DNA from: Hypsibius dujardini | Taxonomy: Eukaryota > Tardigrada > Eutardigrada > Parachela > Hypsibiidae | DNA length: 43,144 nt | Direction: 5' to 3' | NCBI GenBank assembly: GCA_001579985.1 | Contig: LRSR01014884.1 | Span: 1-43,144, forward strand | Shown: positions 9,969 to 20,380 of the stretch, piece after piece | Position numbering within the stretch: the stretch's first letter is position 1 | How the letters are laid out: each line of letters begins with the position of its first letter | Translations under genes and position numbers: made by a program | The notes under the pieces: generated by a model | Database searches by the model: none | Told to the model about the DNA's origin: nothing | Seen by the model: the letters and a program-made list of their open reading frames with translations, nothing else

Positions 9969-12900
9969 TTATATTTTAACTTTGGATTGAGCATCATAAA
10001 AAAGCAAAAGTATTTTGAAATAAGCCAACATTGTCGGCACGGAAACGATTGAAAAAGTATGGTCGAATCGATAGTGATCCGGCGATCTCTGTTGTATATT
10101 GGTGCTAGATGTGAGTTTGATTTTTCTAGGTGGCTTTGCCTTACGGCGGATGAGAATGCTCTTCGGCTTCAGTAGTGTATAGAGGGATCCATAACGGGGG
10201 GTGACCACAACGTGTTGAGTCAAATGTCGACATTGAAGAAGCCACCAATCGTCCACCTTAGTAGCTTGATAGAATCGGTATCTGTTGTCCGGGTGTAAGA
10301 AACAGCAATTTCAACTCCATAAGAGTACGTTCAACGTGAAGTACTAAGCAAACTCACCCGAATAAAACAAAAGCTAGGACAGCGGCCAAAGCCAGCATTG
10401 GAAGGGGAACCGTCACTGATAAGTCCGTGCCTAGACAAACGATGAACCCATTCTCTCTGGAGAATTGGGCAATTATGGGAAGAGGCACGCGTTTCGAATC
10501 TTAAAATATGCTGACAAATGCATCCCCAAAATGACCGACTTTGTCTTTAAGCGGTTCATTTCAAAAATTGTCAGAGGAATAACAGGGGGACTGGGGAGAT
10601 CTCCTTTAACTAGTAATGCACTGTGGGATGGGGCAACCGTCTTTCTTTTTTTTCTACCAGCAAGTTGGACCAAAAAATATAACCATGTGAGCAACTTCAT
10701 TCAGTTCATTCATTCACCTATCCCCCATCACAACACCTGAGCTGCCCCTCGTCCATTCATTTCTGAAATAATAAACATATCCCTTACGTTGACAATGCAT
10801 TGCCTCGTCTTTGAACCCGCAGACAGATTCGTCCCGGGGTGGGCGGTTCCCTGGAGTCCGCCACTGCACGACTTTTTTTGGTATGGGTTGTAGGCTTCGT
10901 GTAAGGGAGCTGTAGGTCATGACAGACTGAAAATCAGACAACGGTTTACGCGCGAAGGCGCTATATACCTTCTGGTCACTGCTGCACCAAGTATACGAAT
11001 TTTACCTCGAGTCGCCCAGTCTCGTTGCTGACCTTGCGCAGGCAGTACTTCATCATTCTTAAGCCCAGTTCATTCATAATAATTGTTCCCGTGGGGAAGG
11101 TGAATGTTCTATTGCGAAACCTCGCAGCTACTGCCGCCCCGTCACGGATGTCCGCACCCTCGGTTAGCGCTTCATGTATTACCTATATGATGGATTAACA
11201 ATTCAGCTCATAGAGTATGTCGTTGCTCACTGGTCAATACACTTAGAGAGCAAGTACCTGACCAAGCGCTTTGTAGGAGTAGTACAGAGCCAATGTGGGC
11301 GCGCTTGTCTGAAAGCGAACAGTTCAGGAATGCGGTAAGAACTGAAAAAACAGTGAGCCCCATCTCTTCCAAAAACGTATGTCCAGAATACACAAGCACA
11401 ATATAAATGCATTGGTGTGAATTTTCGTACTTGCTCATTTTTTATATATGGGGCGTGGTACAACTCCAATCCCTCCCGTTTGATGATATCCTTGATACGT
11501 TGTTCTGGATCTAGGGTACGACCAACGGAGTCATGGCACGTACTTGTTAGGTGCAACAGGGACTGATATGCCTCCTGGGCTATCTGACAAGAAGGCAGTA
11601 TGGAGCAGCCGTACAGGGATTATGTTGCCGAAAACAACTCACTGGATCATCCGAGTCACCATTCTGCCAAGTGACGTTGCCGTATCTCCGCAAAGCTTCA
11701 TACGGCTCCACGGTCATGTACACCTGCGGGACGGGTGTGAGTGACCACAGTAATTACACAGTGACATTTAGATGAGTGAGGCGAGCTCCTTACGTAGTCG
11801 GATGTTGTCCGTTGTTGTTTATGAGCCGTGATCTGTGAATTACAGATACTCCATGTTTATTAGGAATTGTTGGACTGAATAAAGGATGTGCGTTGTAAGT
11901 CATCCCACATTAATTCCAACTTCACGCCACCCCTAACTCACACACTATTTCACCCACACGCGCATTGATGGAAAACTTGGGGGGGACCTGGGGGAGGGGG
12001 ATCTTGCATCTCGTGAGTGGAGATCGGAGATGCCGTTCTGCACTCATGAAAAGAGCGTGACTTGTAAAGAAAGGTGATTGGAAATTTCTGCAATAAGCGC
12101 CTTTGTTCTAGTATCAGTCGTCTGTTCTGGTGTTGGTTGCGAGTTGTCTGCAGCACCGCCCAGATACAGTTTTTCGCATTATAATTCTTGTGTGGCGCTG
12201 GCGCAAGGTCAAGAGTGCACACAGCAAGAGAGTCAGTCGTCGTTTTTATCCTCATTGTAAAACACTCTCCATCAGTTGTCTCGTTTCCCTCTCGTTTCAG
12301 CTCAATTAAATTGATTGAGCCTGGTATCGTGTGTGTGTCTTATCAGGAAACTATTCAGGTCGCCATCCTAGTCTTCCCGAGGATCTCCGAATTCCATCAA
12401 AGACTGATTGAGGATGATCACCCTTGCAAATGACCTTGCTCGGTGGACTCGATGCTGACATGCACCGTCATCTATCCTGCAAATTCCCCCCCCCCTTATC
12501 CTTCTGCTTAACACATTTCTCGACTCAACGCTGTGCAATAGTGCGTGATTTACGAATGAAATTAAGTTGCGATGATTCAGAACGCACTTCTTCTAATCTA
12601 ATTCATCTCCGTTAATGCACACAGAATTGAATATACTGTACAATGCACCCCCGTACCATGAAAGCTCGCGCAGTTGACGCATCCATCAGCAGCAATATTA
12701 CTGTATGCAACAGCAGTATATTATCATTTGAAAAGCGAGAATAGTTAGCCAACTTTTCTTTCACAATAAGGGCATATATACTTCTGCGCTTTGTCCAGAG
12801 CTTTTCCAGTGTGAGCCGGTATTGAACGGGCGTATTTGCACCGTTCAGATGGATTGGAATAGCCATAAAGCTGACATCTCTCTCTTGCTTATTGTTGGAT

Positions 12901-13926
12901 AAGAAATTAAAAAGGGTGAGATAAAGGGTGTTGTTCGGCGTGGCGTCGTAAATGACCCCTATCCTACGCCAGGAGAAGTGGTGAAGGATATCGAATATTC
13001 CCTGGCCGAGTTGGGCAAAGTCAAAGGCAGCAAAGGCTAACACCGTGGGAAAGGCGGTGATGTCATAGAACAGTGGATATGTTTGTCCGCTGACCAAAAG
13101 GAAAAAAGCAAATTCAGCACGTGAGGGGTTAAAAGTGAGAGTAGCCACAAACCTTGTTAAAACCGGTACATTCCATTCTTAACATGAAGGCAAAACTTAA
13201 CGTTAGCATTATATTCCGTGCAAAATTGTTAAATGGACTTGACCTGACCTTTTCCGTAATATCCAATCGTTTCACCATAACATCCTGATAAAGGTATGCC
13301 TACTTAAGTTGTGTTTTGGGTCAAGCAGCTCACAATACCGACCTTCCGTAAGGTCCATACATCCATTTACCGTATAAGACACGACGCACGACCGATAGAT
13401 TTAAAAACAGGCAAAACGTCTTATGAAGATACAGCACAAGACAAATGGAGAAAGAGGCAGATAGGCAGACAGACAAGATAGATAGGCAGACAAGAAGGTG
13501 TAGCTTATTGTATATACATACGATCAGGTGGTTAGTTTGGTTACTCGGGCAGTCCGCCAGATTTCCAGGCAGACTAACATAAAGCTTACCTGGGTTCAAA
13601 ATGAAGAATGGTTCGTACCCGTTCCATCGGTGGGTATAAACATATTCCGGAACCAAATACGTGTTTGCTAGTCCATCATCACACGTGAAGAGGGAGCTGT
13701 TTTCTTGCGCAAGTATTACGTTCGTTATGTTGAGACCATATTGAGCGGTAATCTCTTCTTGCGCTAGGTTCAAAGCAGGTTCTGCGAACGGAAGCTCCGC
13801 CAGCAGCATTGTACTGCGCGTTGAATAGGTCAATATGCGAATGTTCGTAGTGCATGCCCCATTGTCAAACGCACAAATGCAGATTATCAGTGGCAGATAA
13901 TAAGTACTCGACAGCGAGGCTCTCAT
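9969..13926 (-). CDS. ANF/natriuretic-peptide-type single-pass receptor, no visible cyclase domain
   Basis: This is a type I receptor with an extracellular ligand-binding (ANF receptor) fold. Exons I can place: 13926-13590 (signal peptide, NIRILTYSTRSTM start), 13089-12657 (PLFYDITAFPTVLAFAAF, then FSWRRIGVIYD), 11723-11643 (VYMTVEPYEAL), 11583-11431, 11308-11258 (APTLALYYSYKALGQ), 11182-11006 (DIRDGAAVAARFRNRTF then FPTGT and ETGRLE), 10926-10788 (VVQWRTPGNRPPRDESVCGF), 10430-10358 (TM: VPLPMLALAAVLAFVLF) and 10281 onward (RFYQATKVDDWWLL). Phases agree from 11723 to the end. One short exon between 13590 and 13089, and perhaps one near 12 kb, are not located. After the TM the frame stays open to a stop at 9969; a good donor (GTAAGG) also exists after 10145. 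No kinase-homology or guanylate cyclase domain is seen before the next gene. It is either an NPR-C-like short receptor or a truncated guanylate cyclase receptor. Confidence 0.72.
13441..13500. repeat. Degenerate GACA/GATA repeat in receptor intron 1
   Basis: Short runs of gcagacagacaagatagata lie in the intron right after the first receptor exon. This is the same tetranucleotide class that fills introns of the 16.7-22.4 kb gene. Confidence 0.6.
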
Positions 13927-15014
13927 TTTTCCTTATTACAATAATTTGATTTTTAAAAAGAGTGAAGCGGATTTAAATGAGACTTGCCTGATAGTATTTT
14001 TGTCTGGTTGTGCGGAATCATTGAGACGTGTTGGTGAGTGGAATAGCTACTTTATCGTGGTCTTGTGATTCGCTAAATTGCTGGGCGTGCGTAACCGGCC
14101 TTCGGCATTTCCGTAATCTGAAAGACATGTCGTTGTGAAGGATTTGTATCTTATTGGCGTCTTCTGACAGCGGTCGTTTCCGGTCGGGGCAAAATGTCAT
14201 CACAACCATTGAAAGGACAACAGAATTACAATAAGCTAACAAGGGAATTTTGCATCTCTGGAAGGTGAAATGTCCTACTTTTTTTAATTTTGTTGTGTGC
14301 ATATAACTTAGTTCTCAATATTTCGATTGAAAAAAAAATACAAATGCCTCCTAACATTTAAAAAATAAATAAAAACCAGTATGCGGTGGTACATAGGGGG
14401 CGCTCTCAATGTTACCGCATGTCGCGTGCATTGATTGCGATATTCGTTGACACGAGCGAATACACTGGCTTGTTTGCGACCGTTACTAAATCACTGTAAC
14501 CAAAACCAACTGAATATTTTATTTACTAAGAAATGTGAATTTCAAAATTTTTGAAATTGAAGAAAAATTTGTTTCAGATTTGCAGAAAGTGCGAGCTTGC
14601 GTCAAGTCCATTTCAAAAAAAACTCATTCATACACCAGAATATACACTAGAGAATATTTGCCTGTCTCTATGTCTGTTTGTCTGTCTGTGTGCTCGGCTA
14701 CTTCTGTTTGACAGTTCGTGACTTTCTGTTTGGTTGTCTGTGCTTGCTAGACGGCCTGTCTATTAGCTTTATCCGACGCCCTTGCCGCAAAGTGCGTGCA
14801 CGGACCACGTTAGAGAAATAACTGTTGTATAAGAAGCATAACTGTCAGTGCTACAAAAGCAGCCTCCGTCGGAGACCGTTAGCTACCAAATAAAACGAAA
14901 TAACTTTCCCCAAATAGAAAAGATTAAAAGACATGGCAGACAAAACATAAAGAGGAATGTTGACTATACATAACAATGTCCCTTCAAATTGTTGCCGTTC
15001 TGCGTCGTCGGAGG
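13927..15014. other. Intergenic region between the ANF-type receptor and KXD1
   Basis: It holds the promoter of the minus-strand receptor and the 3' end of KXD1. A minus-strand AATAAA lies at 14518-14523, about 490 bases past the KXD1 stop, and may be its polyadenylation signal. At 14650-14760 there is a degenerate tctg-rich run. No gene is recognised. Confidence 0.45.
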
Positions 15015-16066
15015 TTAATCTTCGGCTTCCTCCTCCTCGTTCATTTCCGCCTTACTGACTGCATCCGCGTAGTTGGCAGGGTAGAGGCGAGCTACTTTGG
15101 TCTGTACAATCCGCAGGCGTTTGTACACCGAATCCAAATCCTTTTTCATATCAACCTGATACACACAGAAAAAGAGCAATGTTCATTCAAGAGGAAACCC
15201 AGTGGCTGACAACTGATTGATTGCTTGATTGATTGCATTGCTGAAAGTGAACATTCTGATTAGCCGTTTTGCACGTGACCAACAACGATCACGTGACGCT
15301 GACGCATACTCATATGGGACCAATCGAAGAACCCCCTTGGATGAGGCAATTATGAGTCAGCTCAAATCGAAAGAAAAATAAATCGTACGCTACCAAACAA
15401 CCAATCAAGTTGGGAATTAGTCAAATTCGAGGATCGTTCACATCCGATCGATAAAACATAAGTGTAGAATACTGCTTCAATCCACCAATCAAGGACCAAG
15501 ACAACTGATAATATGCTCAACAATTCAATCCATCAATCAAGGACCAAGACAACTAGTGATATGCTCAACAGTTCAATTCATCAATCAAGGACCAAGACAA
15601 CTGATAATATGCCCAACAGCTCAATCCATCAATCAAGGACCAAGACAACTCGTGATATTTAACAGTTCAATTCATCAATCAAGGACCAAGACAACTGATA
15701 ATATGCCCAACAGCTCAATCCATCAATCAAGGACCAAGACAACTGGTGATATCTTCAACAGTTCAATCATCAATCAAGCAAACGAAACGCACGTTATTAC
15801 TGTAAACTAACCAGCAATTTGACATGATTCTTGAAATCGGGCGTATACGCCTCCAGTCGCTGAAAGCTGAGAATATTGCACGTCTCCAGCGTTTCGTTGG
15901 CCTTTTCCAATTTGCCCAGCATTTCACGCTGATCGTGGAGAATGGCTGAGAGACGGGACTCATCCATCCATCCGTCGCTGCTGCTGCCGGAGGAGGAACT
16001 GCCCGAACTCTCAGCTGAGGCCTCCGAGTGGCTGGACGCCGTCGGTGATTCCTTTTCCCCACTCAT
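15015..16066 (-). CDS. KXD1: KXD1, KxDL-motif BORC subunit
   Basis: This is a small helical protein of the BORC complex, which couples lysosomes to Arl8 and kinesin for peripheral movement. Two exons: 16066-15812 (ATG at 16066, MSGEKES) and 15155-15015, joined in phase 0 (donor GTTAGT, acceptor TGTATCAG), giving 131 residues. Residues 1-35 are acidic and Ser-rich (SSGSSSSGSSSDGWMDE). The core helix follows (ILHDQREMLGKLEKANETLE, then NILSFQRLEAY) and the second exon opens with VDMKKDLDSVYKRLR, which carries the diagnostic K-x-D-L. It ends in an acidic EEEEAED tail. Human KXD1 is 176 residues, so this is short but complete. The intron is a 96-bp higher-order minisatellite. The gene is head-to-head with the RS-domain gene at 16725. 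Confidence 0.88.
15482..15781 (-). repeat. Minisatellite of about 48-bp units in the KXD1 intron
   Basis: Six copies begin with caaggaccaagacaact. They alternate between two types: type A continues gataatatgcccaacagctc (or close), and type B continues with a gtgatat / cagttcaattcatcaat form. The array therefore reads A-B-A-B-A-B, a 96-bp dimer repeated three times. Each unit ends in CAATC-CATCAATCAAGG, whose reverse complement also forms the repeat in intron 2 of the neighbouring gene. Confidence 0.8.
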
Positions 16067-16724
16067 TTGTAAAATCAATTTAACAAATGATTACTTTATA
16101 TAACAGTGGGGAGAAACGGGAGGAATATCGACAAATAACGTTTCTGGAAGAGAAAAAACCAGTCTGAAGAAGTGGAATCATTCAACACTTTCCCTGCCTC
16201 CAGACCACAGGGAAACTGTCTAAAAATGTCTTCATATGTTCAACGATTACAGGGACTTCCTAACTTTCTAAAACTTTTTTGTACATATATTATTAATGAT
16301 AAATCAACGATAATTGTGTAGTAACATTGTTTGAGGACTGAAGGGCTGACAATACCGTGCAGAAGCAAGAGTGACAAGGTGCTCATTATGCCAAATTCTC
16401 TTCAGCGTGCACATTGCTGCGGCTTGCTGGCCCTCATTTGTCAACAGAGCGTGGCAATAACGCTGCGTAGGTGGAGAAGGCCTACTGGACAAGTCGGCAT
16501 CATTTTGGGGTAGGTGGAGAAGGCCTACTGTACAAGTCGGCATCATTTTGGCATAGGTGTAGCGCCTATTGCATACTCATTTTTTAACATTTTTCCAGGT
16601 TTCGTTTCATTTTTAAATTTTTCGTATCCCACTTTTCTACCATTACTGGTTGGTCTTCATCCTTCCTCTTGTACTATTCAGGAGGAAAATGATTGGCATT
16701 CCCGTTTAAAGGTTCCAGTGGAAG
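16067..16724. promoter_or_regulatory. Shared head-to-head promoter region
   Basis: The start codons of KXD1 (minus) and of the RS-domain gene (plus) are 658 bases apart, with no other supported gene between them, so this should hold both promoters and 5' leaders. It contains a near-perfect 45-bp direct duplication (16466-16554). No TATA box or CpG-rich core could be assigned. Confidence 0.55.
16466..16554. repeat. Tandem duplication, 45 bp x 2
   Basis: Two adjacent copies of gtaggtggagaaggcctact followed by g/tacaagtcggcatcattttgg. They differ at one or two positions, so the duplication is recent. Each copy holds the palindrome AGGCCT. Confidence 0.8.
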
Positions 16725-19700
16725 ATGCATCCTTCCCTGAAGGGGCTGTCGAAGCGAGTCGGAGAGAAGATTTGGGTATGCGCAAAAATGGCCCATTTTA
16801 TTGCACTCTTTCCTTTTCTCAACCAAAATGACTGGTCAAATATTATTCCATTGGGGGTTACCGTTTTCGGATGTATGGCTCAGTTGTGCGCGGGAAAAAA
16901 GATCGGGGAACATGGAGATTTAATTGAAGTAATGGGGAAAAGTTGATTGTTTATTTCTCTTGCAGGATCAAATCAACGCAAAGTTGAAGGAGCTGACGGG
17001 GCGTGAGAGAATCGGTAAGTTTCTTCTGGAGATCCTTTTTTCGAGGGAAATATCTGATTGTTGAAGGGAAGTTATTTTCCCGTAGAAACAGACAATTTTT
17101 ACGTGAAGCGAAAGGCCGACTTAGACGTCGACGTGGTCGCTTGATTGATGGATTGCGTTGTTTGATTTGATTTATCAGACTTTGTTCCAATGGTCATTAC
17201 TTGATTGATGGATTGGTTCACTTTCTCGCTTGATTGATGGATTGTGTGGTTTGATTTGATTTGAGAGACTTTGTTGTAGTAGTCATCACTTGATTGATGG
17301 ATTGGTTCACTTGCTCGCTTGATTGATGGATTGCGTGGTTTGATTTGATTTATCGGAATTTGCAATGGTCATCACTTGATTGATGGATTGATTGGATAGA
17401 TAAAAAAGCTTCTTTTGATTTAAAGTAAAAGATATTTTATTTATTTTAATTGAAAATAAGATAAAAATGAGTACTGCTGAAGCATTTTTTATTTTAAATC
17501 ACTCAGTGTACTTGAAATAATATGTATTTCATTTTAAAAATAAACTGCTTATTTTTAAATGATGATGATGTGTTTTTTCTATGAAGTAAAATATATTTTT
17601 TATTTAAGTGAATTATGTCTGTTGATTTATTTTTTATTTACCTACAGACAAATCTGTTGTGGACTACGTGTTTGTGCTGTTCGATCCCTCCAACAGCCAA
17701 CACGTCTTAACATCAAAGCTCACTGAATTTCTTGGCGACAAAACCGACCCTTTTGTGGATTGGTAAGCGGAGACTGAAATTACTATATTCACACCTAGAT
17801 ATTGCTGACAAAACGTGCGATTATTCAGCCATTCTTGTGATTTTTCGCTGTCTAGGTTCGCCAAGCTAGTGTCTCAAGAGTACAACCAGCTGTCGAAAGG
17901 TACCCTTTTTAGAGAGCAAGTGCGTCTGTCTGTCTGCCTGTATGTCTATCTGTCTGCCTGTATGTCTATCTGTCTGCCTGTCTGCCTGTTTGCCTGTCTG
18001 CCTGCCTGACTGTCTGTTTGTCTGCCTGTCTGCCTGTCTGTCTGTTTGTCTGTTTGTCTGTCTGCCTGTCTGTATGCTTGTCTGCCTGCCTGTCTGTCTG
18101 CTTGTCTGCTTGTCTGCCTGTTTGCCTGATTATCTGTCTTTCAATGGGTCTGTTTGTCTGTCTGCGTCTCGGTCTGGCTCGTATGCTCGATCGTCTGGCT
18201 ACCATACTGGCCTTGAGGCTGAATGTAATGCAACAGTGTTTTTCTTTTAAATTAAAATGTTTAGGCGAAAGACGTCTCAGTGCGACACATCGCGACGACC
18301 TTTCCCTTGCATCTGGTTCTTCAACCCATGAGCACATAGCCACACCATCCCCCATTCGCCAACGTAGATTGTCTCCCCGGCCACGTCGGCGGTCTCCATC
18401 CCCTACTTTCAATGCATATCCTCGCCGTCCAACCTACAAGCCACCGCTGTCCCATCGCGAATTCTCTCGATTGACTGTGATTAAGCCGCGTCTCTACGTC
18501 TCCGCCGCTCACGACCATCGGCATGATTTTATTAAACTATGGGATTCCTTCGGAAAAGGCCATCTGCCCAAGGCAGACAATACCGCCAGGTAGAAGCCGA
18601 TGAGCAGATAGCCGTACCAATAGGTAGACAGGCAGGGAGACTGTTAGACAGAAAGATCGACAGATAGGAAGGCAGTCAACCAGCCAGCCAGACTAACAGA
18701 CATACATACGTACATACCGACACACGAACAGACAGACAGGTTGTCAGGCATGCAGACAGATGACTGACAGACAGAAGACGGACAGGACCGGTTGAAGCAA
18801 GTAGGCAGACAGACAAGACCGGTTGACAGGCAGGCAGACAGACAGGGCCTATTTGTCTCTGCTGCTTGTCTGTTTGTCTGCCTGATTGAATGTCTATCTC
18901 TGTATCCTTATGGCTCTCTGTCTATTTCAACTCTTGTCTGTCTCACTTTTTGTTTGTAGCCTTATCCGCCTTTCCACGTGGCTGTCAGTCTGTCTGAGCT
19001 TGTGAGACTAATCGACCGGCATTCTTTTCATGCTTGTTTTAGAGACTCGACCAACGCAACGTCGTCCCAAACTTCAACGACGTTGGTCTGTAATGGCGAC
19101 ATTCCCCTGCCGAGTGGCGATGAGTCGAGAGAGTCCAGCGTGGGCGTGGTGGTGGATGAGTACATTAGCGAGCCGGTCGATATGGAGATCGATGTGGAAC
19201 CATCGTCCCTGGAAAAGAAGAAGGCGGAAAAGCCCTCGCCGGTGAAGGTGTCCTTTAGTTTGGGAGGACTGAAGCGAGGCCCGGCGGCGGCTTTTGCTGG
19301 TGCGGAGATGGAGATACTTCCGGTTAGGAGTCTACCGAAGCCATCCTTGGTGGAACTGGCGGTGGCAGAGAAGGTAGCCGTGCCTGATAAGGTACGGATG
19401 GTGCTCAGACAACGGATCAGACAGACAGCCAGACAGACAGACAGACAGCCAGACAGCCAGACAGACAGACAGACAGACAGCCAGACAGGCAGACAGACAG
19501 GCAGACAGACACACAGACAGACAGACACACAGACAGACAGACACACAGACAGACAGACACACAGACAGACAGGCGGGCAGGCAGGCAGACACACAGATAT
19601 GACATACAGACAGATAGATTATAGACAGACAGACAAAATGGCAATCCTTTATTTTGTCTTTCAGGTGCTAGAGCAAGCAACAGACCTTATTAGCCTTGTC

Positions 19701-20326
19701 GGTCAGCATGAAGTGTGGCCAAAAGTCAGCATGTTGCCTGTGTCTGTGCCCATGGAGATACCTGAGCCGGTCATCATCATCAAAGCCGAAGAAGTTATTG
19801 ACATTCCCTTGCCTGTCGCTGAAGTCGATGTCCCGAATCCTGTTGCAGTTGTCACTCCTGTAGTCGAATCTGTCTCATCTGTCATCGTCAAGGAAGAAGT
19901 TACAGTCGAGTCTGCTGGTGGTGAAGGGGATCGAAAGAAGAGTCTAGTCCGCACTAGCCGTTTCACGCGGAAGCGAACACGCTCGCGATCTCCTTCGCGT
20001 GGGGGTGGTGGTGAGGATAGGCGGAAGATATCACGGCGGTCGCCTTCACGAGAGCGGGGTCGGGATGGTCGGAGAGAGAGATCTGGTGATCGAGCGGCCC
20101 GTCGGCGCTCATCAGATCGGAGAGGTCGCCGTCTTGACAGTCGAGAACGGCGAAGTGAGAGAAGAAGTCCGGAACGAAGGAGGTCCAAGGGACGCCGATC
20201 GGATCGGGATCGAGACTATGATGGTACGGAATGCAGACAAGTTTAAAAAGGCAGGAAGACAGACTGAAAGGCTGATTAGTTCACAACATTCATGCTGACA
20301 GATCGATAGATAGACAGGCAGGCAGG

Positions 20327-20380
<54 letters not shown>

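Noticed and set aside
11950-12255. 101-residue minus-strand ORF as an extra receptor exon
   Set aside because: It has no resemblance to the ANF fold and contains poly-Pro from a G-run. The missing short exon, if any, was not found here.
15478-15810. Possible CRISPR-like array in the KXD1 intron
   Set aside because: Units are contiguous tandem repeats with no unique spacers, in a eukaryotic intron.
17942-18250. Long open frames made of Cys-Leu-Ser-Val or Asp-Arg-Gln-Thr repeats (also at 19332-19680, 20290-20480, 21507-21930)
   Set aside because: They are translations of TCTG/CAGA arrays, open in several frames on both strands and bracketed by good splice sites of the surrounding gene.
19392-19664. 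Exons 6 and 7 of the RS-domain gene read as one continuous exon through the CAGA array
   Set aside because: The frame is open, but AAG|GTACGG and TTTGTCTTTCAG bracket the array and the joined phase is 0. The repeat peptide has no support as protein.
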